A stretch of DNA of 7,009 bases from an uncultured Lysobacterales bacterium (GTDB lineage Bacteria > Pseudomonadota > Gammaproteobacteria > Xanthomonadales > SZUA-36): assembly GCA_937974465.1 (NCBI GenBank), contig CALJWY010000157.1:1-7009 (forward strand), read 5' to 3'. Of this stretch, positions 1-5,803 are shown piece after piece. The notes under the pieces were generated by a model, which saw only the letters and a program-made list of their open reading frames with translations, was not told the origin of the DNA and ran no database searches. How positions within the stretch are numbered: position 1 is the stretch's first letter; each line of letters begins with the position of its first letter. A program made the translations under genes and the position numbers.

Positions 1-935
1 TACGGGTAACTCCAGAGCGGAAAGCTCCAGCCCAACTCAACGGCCCCGCGGTCAAACCCCGATTCGAGATTATTGCGCGACATGATACTGAACACCTGTT
101 GTTTCCACTTGTAGCCGGCACGTAATTCAAAGTGCCCCAGGTAATCCGTGATATCAGGGTTATCATCATCTTCCGCTGCCTCGCTCAAACGGATCCAGGG
201 CTTGAAACCAAGGGCAAAATTACCGCGCTGAAAAACAAAATTGGCATAGATACGGTTCCAGCTTCGCGAAAGCTCACCACCCCGGCCATTGGATTGATGC
301 ACAACACCAATTGCATTGGCGGAGTTTTTAAAGCCGAACATTTCCCAACCCGGCGTGAACTGCAGCCAGGCTTCCGGTTCGTGGTTGGTTTCCCTGAACG
401 GGCGGGAAATGTCCTGGTTGTAAAGCTGCCAGAACGAACGATTGGTGTAGGCCGCATAAATATCAAAAGATTTGAATAAATCCACGCCCAGGGGTACTTT
501 CAGGCTGAACTGGAATTGTGCTTCCGTATCATTAAATGCGACATCCGACCTACCAAAGTGTTGCTCATAGTATTCGGTGCTGTAGCCTCTCTGGTTATGC
601 GCAGCGAACAGGTAGTAACTGGGTTTGTGGGCCATCAGGGTGAAAGGCTGAAGCACGTTTTCACGATCCTTTTTTAGCCTCACATCGACCGCAGTCTGCT
701 CTTGCTCGCCGGCTTGCACTTCACTTGCCTGGGCCTGAACCGCGCATTTTTCACGTAACTCGCCCACGGTCGTTGAATCATCGGCCTGCTGCAGCAATTG
801 GCTCATACACTGCGTCATAGCATCATCCATACAAAAGGCCGGTGTCGCCGCAGCAAGCAAGAGTGCGGCCAGCCAACGTAAAGCTGCCATCTTTGACCGG
901 GTTGCCTGGATTGGATGTTTAGCTGACACTTTCAT
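1..935 (-). CDS. pldA: Outer-membrane phospholipase A1 (OMPLA family), C-terminus cut by window edge
   Basis: Reading leftwards from the ATG at 933-935, 311 codons stay open to the left edge. The protein has a signal peptide (hydrophobic core about residues 17-33) and then a beta-barrel-like sequence. The OMPLA signature is clear: HQSNG with H213 and S215, then SRSWNR with N227. The His-to-Asn spacing of 14 equals E. coli H142/S144/N156. The calcium-site residues also align (S177, R218, S223 for E. coli S106, R147, S152), as does a DDNPDIT block. In the family, the enzyme is an outer-membrane, calcium-dependent, dimerisation-activated hydrolase of phospholipid acyl esters. The last few barrel strands, roughly 40 residues, lie outside the window. 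M1 is preferred over M16 because AGGA sits 8 nt upstream of it. Oddity: about 50 extra N-terminal residues compared with E. coli, carrying C35, C43 and C64. It is probably the third gene of a leftward operon, 55 bp after the phospholipase D-like gene. Confidence 0.93.
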   Translation of the reverse strand, partial: MKVSAKHPIQATRSKMAALRWLAALLLAAATPAFCMDDAMTQCMSQLLQQADDSTTVGELREKCAVQAQASEVQAGEQEQTAVDVRLKKDRENVLQPFTLMAHKPSYYLFAAHNQRGYSTEYYEQHFGRSDVAFNDTEAQFQFSLKVPLGVDLFKSFDIYAAYTNRSFWQLYNQDISRPFRETNHEPEAWLQFTPGWEMFGFKNSANAIGVVHQSNGRGGELSRSWNRIYANFVFQRGNFALGFKPWIRLSEAAEDDDNPDITDYLGHFELRAGYKWKQQVFSIMSRNNLESGFDRGAVELGWSFPLWSYP

Positions 936-943
936 TGATTTTT

Positions 944-947
944 TCCT
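944..947 (-). promoter_or_regulatory. Shine-Dalgarno of pldA
   Basis: On the minus strand the sequence AGGAAAA lies just ahead of the ATG at 935, with 8 nt between AGGA and the start codon. The internal ATG at codon 16 has no comparable site, so this decides the start. The rest of the 55-bp gap (936-990) holds only a weak CCC-AAA-GGG hairpin without a T-tract, so I see no terminator between the two genes. Confidence 0.6.
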
Positions 948-990
948 GTTGAATTTACAAGCACAGTGGGCATCCCCTTTGGGAAATAGC

Positions 991-2793
991 TCATAGTATG
1001 GGCGTGATAAAGCCCATAAACGAACTGATCAAAATAACCTGCCAGCGTCGCTTGCTGCTGATCACTTCCGGGAAGCTCCCGACCGGCCGGTAATTTTCGT
1101 AAAAACCCGGCTGCCCCGGTGACACCGGGGTAGCACCTGGTATCAGTTCATAAACCGTGGTTGAACGATAGGGCCAGATATCAAAAATGGGCAGGGTGCG
1201 GGAAACCGACTCCATGACACCATTGAGCTTTCCCAGCACCGGTAAGCCAGCAGGCTTCATTGCAGCAACCCAACTGTTTTGCGGCTCGATATCCTTGCGG
1301 ATATATCGTTCCAACTCCTGCGCAAACGCCAGGTCGTCAATAATGACGCCATTTTCCGTATTAAACCCCTCTCCGCGAGGATCCAGATTGTGCGAGCCGA
1401 CCATTGAAACCCGGCCATCCACGACAAACGACTTGGCATGTAACCCGGTCCTCGGACCGGGCATCTCGAGCGCCGGGTTCGGGCCGACCCCCGGCACCAG
1501 TCCACTGCTGACGCCCTGCTTCTTCTCGGTAATCAACAACGGCATGCGCGGGAAAAAATCCGGCGCGTTGGATGCATATGGCTGGAACTCGTACACCTTG
1601 AACCCCAGTGTGTTGATATAGTGTTTCTTGTGTTTGTGAGTGGCCGAATAGGCGGAAAAAGCGTCCGTTGCTGCCAGGCTATTGGTAGAAAAAAGCAGGT
1701 CAATATCAGGATTTTTCTCACGCAATGCCTTGAACAGGTTGCGTGATCTCTTTGACAGCACCAGGTAAGGGGACTGGATAACAACCGAATTCTCTGCAGC
1801 CGCCAGTGTTGTATGCAGGCTTGACGTGATATCTGCCTGCTCATCCTGGTCATCTTCGCTGCCATGTGGGTGGTCAAAATAATACTCGACAGAATCAACG
1901 GGGTGGGCACTATCGACAAACAAGCGACCCATGATCGACCTGTCCTTCGTTTCGTCAAGTAAAGATTCGAGCCTCGCAGGCACTTCAAAGTGGTCAACCG
2001 ATGAAAAATCAGGCTCCAGGAGCAGGGTCGCAACATCGCGCAGATAACCGATTTCATGGGTTATCTCGCTGTTCCAGAACAGATCGAATGAAGAACTCAT
2101 CTCAGCTGCTACAGAGCCGTAGACCAGTACCTCCCTGTCTTTGAAGTTGTAATCGGTATCGAAATCAAAGTAGCGGTCCGCAATATTGCGTCCACCGGTC
2201 AGCCCGACAACCCCATCGACCACCTGTAGCTTGTTATGCATCCGCTGGTTGGTTTTTGTGAAACAACAGGCCACGCTGCCGAGCATTGACGATTTGCTGG
2301 TTTTTGCCTTGTTAAAGACCGGGTTGTACAAGCGAACTTCAAAATTGTTGTGGCCAAGCGCAAGGCCGGCCAGGTAGTCGAGTTCGGAGACGGTAAACAA
2401 CTGGTCAAACAGCACCCTGACACGCACACCACGTTTGGCAGCCTGCACCAACTCATGCATGATCAAGCCACCGGTCTCATCCCTGCGAAACAGGAAATTT
2501 TGAAATTCGATACTGTGCGTCGCGGCCCTGATCAGGTGCACACGTGCCTTTAGTGAGTATTCACCTACCTCCAGCAATGCGGCATGATGCCGGTTCTCGA
2601 GCACGTTTTTCTTGCCGAGATCCAGTAACGGAGACCCGATGGCGCAGCCGGCCTTGCCCGGTTCTTTGCAGACAAGTTCTGTCGACCGCTCCGCAGCCAG
2701 TTTCTCATCCACTGCCAACTTCAGCTCAGGCTGAACCTGGGCTGTGCAGGCAGCAAGTACCAGCAATGCAAAAAAGTAGAAGAGAGGTTTCAT
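991..2793 (-). CDS. ClsC-like phospholipase D-superfamily lipoprotein (putative cardiolipin synthase/transphosphatidylase)
   Basis: A 600-residue protein with two HKD motifs, the mark of the phospholipase D superfamily: H186/K188/D193 followed by a GGRN block, and H452/K454/D459 followed by GSHNLDPR and a FNTENG block. The surroundings (RMHNK, STNSLAATDA, GLHAK) resemble E. coli ClsC (YmdC), which makes cardiolipin from phosphatidylglycerol and phosphatidylethanolamine. The two histidines would form one active site by covalent phosphatidyl-enzyme chemistry. Unlike E. coli ClsC (about 470 residues), this protein begins with a lipoprotein signal ending in LAAC, with C16 the lipidated residue and T17 at +2. 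That predicts an outer-membrane anchor facing the periplasm. An acidic insert lies near residues 310-325 and the C-terminus ends in a hydrophobic stretch. The ATG at 2791-2793 has no good Shine-Dalgarno. The exact substrate is inference: it could be a phospholipase D or another phosphatidyltransferase. It lies between the phosphopantetheinyl transferase and pldA. Confidence 0.88.
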   Translation of the reverse strand: MKPLFYFFALLVLAACTAQVQPELKLAVDEKLAAERSTELVCKEPGKAGCAIGSPLLDLGKKNVLENRHHAALLEVGEYSLKARVHLIRAATHSIEFQNFLFRRDETGGLIMHELVQAAKRGVRVRVLFDQLFTVSELDYLAGLALGHNNFEVRLYNPVFNKAKTSKSSMLGSVACCFTKTNQRMHNKLQVVDGVVGLTGGRNIADRYFDFDTDYNFKDREVLVYGSVAAEMSSSFDLFWNSEITHEIGYLRDVATLLLEPDFSSVDHFEVPARLESLLDETKDRSIMGRLFVDSAHPVDSVEYYFDHPHGSEDDQDEQADITSSLHTTLAAAENSVVIQSPYLVLSKRSRNLFKALREKNPDIDLLFSTNSLAATDAFSAYSATHKHKKHYINTLGFKVYEFQPYASNAPDFFPRMPLLITEKKQGVSSGLVPGVGPNPALEMPGPRTGLHAKSFVVDGRVSMVGSHNLDPRGEGFNTENGVIIDDLAFAQELERYIRKDIEPQNSWVAAMKPAGLPVLGKLNGVMESVSRTLPIFDIWPYRSTTVYELIPGATPVSPGQPGFYENYRPVGSFPEVISSKRRWQVILISSFMGFITPIL

Positions 2794-2883
2794 AACGGTT
2801 TGGAATGTAATGCACAGTGACCCGGCGGAGTGCGCAATTTTATCGCAATAGAAGCCTGATTACCGCTGTTTTAGCTAATGAAA
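2794..2883. other. 90-bp gap between transferase and phospholipase D-like gene
   Basis: This AT-richer gap separates two leftward genes. It contains a short imperfect palindrome (GCGCAATTTTATCGC, 2834-2848) but no GC-rich stem with a T-tract, so no intrinsic terminator is visible. I also find no convincing -35/-10 pair. Read-through from the transferase gene therefore seems possible, but a separate weak promoter cannot be excluded. Confidence 0.4.
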
Positions 2884-3627
2884 CTAGCGCAGGCTGAAGC
2901 CTCTGAGTGCAATCGAGGCCTGTCGAACCGCAACGATTGCCAACGAGCCATTGACCGGCCTGGCAACCGCCAGTTTCCAGGCCTTATGATCATCGTCCCG
3001 CATATCCAGAACAGACGGTGGGTTATCGGGATTCACATCGACAGTAAATCGACATAGCTGGTTGGCGATGCCAAGACCGCTGGCCTTGACGATCGCTTCC
3101 TTGCATGCCCAGGTATGTACGAACGCACGTTGCAACTCTGCTTCACCAAGAGCAGACAGGGCCCTGGTTTCCGCCTGACTGAAATAGCGCTTGGCCAGCG
3201 ACAGTGGTTTGCCGGCAAGGCGGTCGGCAAATTCGAGGTCCACGCCAATGGCCGCACCACTGCTGATGCCGATCAGGTAACCGTCATTGCTGCGCGCCAC
3301 GCTAAAATCGAGCTCTCGATTTGACTGTGCGCTATCCAGTTCCAGACGGCCCTTCACCCGGCGCGTAATTCGAATATCTTTACCCGGGATACCCAGGTAG
3401 GCACCCAACAACAAACGCAGGTAAAACCGCCTGGTGGCTTTTTGCTGAAAAACTGACAATTCATGCGGCTGCTCGCCGACTTGCTGGTTCAATGGCGTGC
3501 TCAAGTGGGCAAAATCGAGATGCCACAAATGCACGGCTTCACCCTGCGGCTTCTCAAGCTGCCTCAGCGGCAGCTGTTGCGGGCCAAAAGAATCCGGCCC
3601 GATAATTTTATCCGTCGAGTTATCCAC
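2884..3627 (-). CDS. Sfp-type 4'-phosphopantetheinyl transferase
   Basis: A 247-residue protein, normal size for the Sfp class. These enzymes move the phosphopantetheine arm of coenzyme A onto a serine of acyl-, aryl- or peptidyl-carrier proteins. The two defining motifs are present: GVDLE with D130 and E132 (magnesium/CoA site), and WACKEAIVKASG with E177 and K181. They match Sfp D107/E109 and E151/K155, with the same E-to-K spacing. The W-KEA form of the motif marks the Sfp type rather than the AcpS type. The start is GTG at 3625-3627. A TAA stop lies immediately upstream in frame, so no longer start exists, and I see no good in-frame ATG near the N-terminus. The gene is divergent from oleA with 187 bp between them. 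The carrier-protein partner is not in the window: it may serve fatty acid synthesis, a PUFA/polyketide synthase or a non-ribosomal synthetase. Confidence 0.92.
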   Translation of the reverse strand: MDNSTDKIIGPDSFGPQQLPLRQLEKPQGEAVHLWHLDFAHLSTPLNQQVGEQPHELSVFQQKATRRFYLRLLLGAYLGIPGKDIRITRRVKGRLELDSAQSNRELDFSVARSNDGYLIGISSGAAIGVDLEFADRLAGKPLSLAKRYFSQAETRALSALGEAELQRAFVHTWACKEAIVKASGLGIANQLCRFTVDVNPDNPPSVLDMRDDDHKAWKLAVARPVNGSLAIVAVRQASIALRGFSLR

Positions 3628-3704
3628 TTAAACCCAAATACCGCCCCTGGAATGGGACATGGCATTATCTCCCCGAATCAATAATGGAATCAGTCTAATA
3701 CATA

Positions 3705-3732
3705 GAGGCTACAACAGGTACCGTGTAGCCTC
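3705..3732. repeat. Perfect 9-bp inverted repeat upstream of oleA (operator or leader hairpin)
   Basis: GAGGCTACA (3705-3713) and TGTAGCCTC (3724-3732) are exact reverse complements separated by 10 bp. As DNA this 28-bp element has the size of a dimeric-repressor operator. As RNA it could fold into a 9-bp stem with a 10-nt loop, which contains a GGTACC palindrome. No T-tract follows, so it is not an intrinsic terminator. It lies 82 bp before the oleA start codon. The function is inferred from symmetry and position only. Confidence 0.6.
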
Positions 3733-3745
3733 AACTGCCGGCATA

Positions 3746-3752
3746 GGCTACA
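3746..3752 (+). repeat. Third copy of GGCTACA, overlapping a -10-like box
   Basis: The heptamer GGCTACA of the inverted repeat recurs here in direct orientation, preceded by CATA as in the first copy (CATAGA before 3707, CATA before 3746). The following bases give TACAAT (3749-3754), a plausible -10 hexamer for oleA. A protein that binds the heptamer could therefore block polymerase. The element is short and no -35 box is clear, so this remains a suggestion. Confidence 0.4.
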
Positions 3753-3814
3753 ATGACTCCTTCCAAAAATTCACGCCTGCATCTAAGGCACCTACTCACA
3801 CAACCCGGATACTC

Positions 3815-4831
3815 ATGCAATTTAATAACGTTGTAATTCAATCCCTTACTGCCGTTGACGCACCAGTAAAAATGACCTCTGCAGAAATCGGGGAAAGACT
3901 GCAACCTGCAATGGACCGCCTCGGAATACGCCCTGGCCTGATCGAAGATATCTCAGGCATCATGGCCCGGCGCTTCTGGAATCACGAAACCCAGCCCTCT
4001 GATGCCGCCACCATGGCAGCAGAACAAGCCATTGAAGAAGCGGGCATTGACCGCGATAAAATAGGTGTGCTTATCAACACTTCGGTATGCAGGGACTTTC
4101 TCGAACCCTCAACTGCCTGCCTCGTACACGGCAACCTGGGCCTGCATGAACGGTGCCTGAATTTTGATATCGGCAATGCCTGCCTGGCTTTTCTGAACGG
4201 CATGGATGTTGCTGCGCGGATGATCGAGCGTGGTGAGGTGGAATACGCATTGATTGTTGACGGTGAATCCAGCCGGCCGATAACCGAGGCCACCATACTT
4301 CGTCTGCTGGAGCCGGGTATTGGAGAAGAACAATTCCGGGCTGAGTTTGCATCCCTGACCCTTGGTTCAGGTGCTGCAGCGATGGTGATGTGCCGGCGCG
4401 AACTGTCACCCGATGGCCACGCATACCTGGGTAGCGTTACCCGCGCAGCCACCCAGTTTAATAAGCTGTGCTACGGTCAAATGGACCGCATGGTAACCGA
4501 TACGAGGGTATTACTGACCGAGGGCCTGAAGCTGGCCACCAAGACCTTTGCCGCCGCCCGTGAAAAACTGGGCTGGGTGGTTGAAGAACTGGACCAGTTC
4601 ATCATTCACCAGGTCAGCAAGGCACACACCGATTCCCTGATGAAACTACTGGGCTTGGACCCGGAGAAAATCTTCCGTATTTACCCCGAGCTGGGCAATA
4701 TTGGCCCGGCTGCAGTTCCCATTGCGCTGGCCAAGGCTGTTGCAAGCGGACAAATCAAACGCGGCGATCGTGTTGCACTGCTGGGTATTGGTTCCGGCCT
4801 GAATTGTTCAATGGCAGAAATCGTCTGGTGA
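3815..4831 (+). CDS. oleA: OleA, thiolase-fold enzyme for head-to-head condensation of fatty acyl-CoAs
   Basis: OleA joins two long-chain acyl-CoAs by non-decarboxylative Claisen condensation to a 2-alkyl-3-ketoacid, the first step of long-chain olefin synthesis in the cytoplasm. From the ATG at 3815 the protein has 338 residues, the same as I recall for Xanthomonas campestris OleA, and both ends align with it. The catalytic residues are present: C123 in GNACLAF, H265 in IHQVS, N295 in GNIGP and the OleA-specific E97 in LEPSTA. These correspond to C143, H285, N315 and E117 in the tagged Xanthomonas numbering, all with an offset of 20. The ending IGSGLNCSMAEIVW is typical of the family. The frame is open back to an ATG at 3659, but those 52 codons resemble no part of the family and cross the repeat-bearing promoter region, so 3815 is preferred despite a weak Shine-Dalgarno. 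It is the first gene of an oleABC run. A FabH annotation would be less precise. Confidence 0.95.
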   Translation: MQFNNVVIQSLTAVDAPVKMTSAEIGERLQPAMDRLGIRPGLIEDISGIMARRFWNHETQPSDAATMAAEQAIEEAGIDRDKIGVLINTSVCRDFLEPSTACLVHGNLGLHERCLNFDIGNACLAFLNGMDVAARMIERGEVEYALIVDGESSRPITEATILRLLEPGIGEEQFRAEFASLTLGSGAAAMVMCRRELSPDGHAYLGSVTRAATQFNKLCYGQMDRMVTDTRVLLTEGLKLATKTFAAAREKLGWVVEELDQFIIHQVSKAHTDSLMKLLGLDPEKIFRIYPELGNIGPAAVPIALAKAVASGQIKRGDRVALLGIGSGLNCSMAEIVW

Positions 4832-4874
4832 CAATGACCGGCTCAGAATATTCATACCAGGTGAATAAGCCGCC

Positions 4875-4879
4875 AAGGA
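4875..4879 (+). promoter_or_regulatory. Shine-Dalgarno of oleB
   Basis: AAGGA ends 3 nt before the ATG at 4883, within AAGGAAAA. It is the strongest ribosome binding site in the window and fixes the oleB start. It sits in the 51-bp gap after oleA, in which no terminator is visible, consistent with one oleABC transcript. Confidence 0.65.
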
Positions 4880-4882
4880 AAA

Positions 4883-5803
4883 ATGTTCCAGGTTCCGAAT
4901 AATCTTTACCCCTTCGAGTCCCGCTGGCTCGACCTTGGCGGAATCCAGATGCACTATCTCGATGAGGGGCCCAGGGATGCACCCATCGTCCTGATGGTGC
5001 ATGGAAATCCAACCTGGTCTTTTTACTATCGCAACCTCATCCTTGCATTGCGAGACCGCTATCGCTGCATCGTGCCCGACCACATTGGCTGCGGTTTATC
5101 TGATAAGCCTGCCGATGCCAATTACGCCTATACGCTAAAACAGCGAATCTCCGACCTGACCGCATTGATGAATCATGTACAAAATCCTGGGCAAGTCGGA
5201 GCGCCTGTCCACATGGTTGTCCACGACTGGGGTGGCATGATCGGGTTTGGCTGGGCGGTTGAACAACCGGAGCGCATTGCCAGCATGGTGGTTGCCAATA
5301 CAGCCGCATTTCCACTTCCTGCCGACAAAAAGATGCCGGCCACCCTGTCCCTGGTCCGCAACACGAAACTGGGCTCATTCCTGGTGCGTGGCTTGAACGC
5401 GTTTTCCGGCCTGGCATCCTACATTGCATTCAAAAAACCGGTTAGCAAGGAAGTGCGCCAGGCCTACACCGCACCCTATGATTCCTGGGACAACCGGATT
5501 GCAACGCTGCGCTTTGTGCAGGATATTCCGCTCGCGCCCGAGGACCCGGGCTATGAAATCGTGCAGTCTACGGAGTTACGTCTGCATCGCTTTGGCAACA
5601 AACCCTGCATGCTCGCATGGGGGGAAAAGGATTTCGTATTCGACCTGCATTTCCTGAAAAAATGGAGACAGCTATTCCCTCATGCAGAGGTACACAGCTA
5701 CCCGGATTGCGGACATTACATCTTTGAAGATGCAGGTCCGGGGCTGGTACAGGCTGTTGGTGATTTCCTGGACAGACAGCATGAGCAACCTGAACCGGCC
5801 TGA
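4883..5803 (+). CDS. oleB: OleB, alpha/beta-hydrolase beta-lactone decarboxylase
   Basis: OleB removes CO2 from the cis-beta-lactone made by OleC and releases the cis-olefin. The 306-residue protein has the haloalkane dehalogenase-like fold marks: HGNPTW at 40-45, the nucleophile D115 in VHDWGG, the acid D250 in WGEKD and H278 in CGHYIFED. D115 corresponds to D114 of Xanthomonas OleB as I recall it. N42 and W116 occupy the places of the halide-binding pair of dehalogenases, giving the Asp-His-Asp plus Asn-Trp pattern of the HLD-III group, to which OleB is related. Alone it could be annotated as a haloalkane dehalogenase, but its place between oleA and oleC makes OleB far more likely. It is a separate protein here, whereas some actinobacteria carry an oleB-oleC fusion. 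Its last 23 bp overlap the start of oleC. OleB, OleC and OleD of Xanthomonas are known to form a large complex, so coupled expression fits. Confidence 0.93.
   Translation: MFQVPNNLYPFESRWLDLGGIQMHYLDEGPRDAPIVLMVHGNPTWSFYYRNLILALRDRYRCIVPDHIGCGLSDKPADANYAYTLKQRISDLTALMNHVQNPGQVGAPVHMVVHDWGGMIGFGWAVEQPERIASMVVANTAAFPLPADKKMPATLSLVRNTKLGSFLVRGLNAFSGLASYIAFKKPVSKEVRQAYTAPYDSWDNRIATLRFVQDIPLAPEDPGYEIVQSTELRLHRFGNKPCMLAWGEKDFVFDLHFLKKWRQLFPHAEVHSYPDCGHYIFEDAGPGLVQAVGDFLDRQHEQPEPA

Larger units (their letters stand above)
3628..3814. promoter_or_regulatory. Divergent intergenic region between the transferase gene and oleA
   Basis: Both flanking genes must be driven from here or from sites inside the neighbouring gene. 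Left part: GAATCA occurs twice, 12 bp apart (3675-3680, 3687-3692), and CATTAT (3663-3668) is inverted as ATAATG (3681-3686). Right part: the GGCTACA repeats described separately. A -10-like TACAAT for oleA lies at 3749-3754, and a -10-like GATAAT for the transferase lies on the minus strand around 3664-3669. Neither has a convincing -35 box, so these promoter positions are tentative. The oleA start has no strong Shine-Dalgarno. Confidence 0.45.

Noticed and set aside
132..479. Plus-strand frame of 115 codons
   Set aside because: It is antisense to the catalytic region of pldA, whose conserved residues fix the true coding strand.
831..935. Lipoprotein signal in the phospholipase A1 (C35 after the hydrophobic core)
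   Set aside because: The residues before C35 read PAF, which does not fit a lipobox, and the family is made of integral barrels with ordinary signal peptides.
1187..1621. Plus-strand frame of 144 codons and other frames inside 991-2793
   Set aside because: All are antisense or shifted shadows of the phospholipase D-like gene, which has both HKD motifs in frame.
3705..3732. Inverted repeat as a rho-independent terminator
   Set aside because: The stem is not followed by a T-run on either strand, and it lies between divergent genes, where no terminator is needed.
3659..3814. 52-codon upstream extension of oleA from the ATG at 3659
   Set aside because: The added residues match nothing in OleA proteins, the stretch crosses the repeat-bearing promoter region, and starting at 3815 gives exactly the family length.
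3982..4452. Minus-strand frame of 156 codons
   Set aside because: It is antisense to oleA over its catalytic cysteine region and has no domain-like features.
4883..5803. Haloalkane dehalogenase
   Set aside because: The catalytic and Asn-Trp residues fit that family, but OleB shares them, and the position between oleA and oleC decides for OleB.
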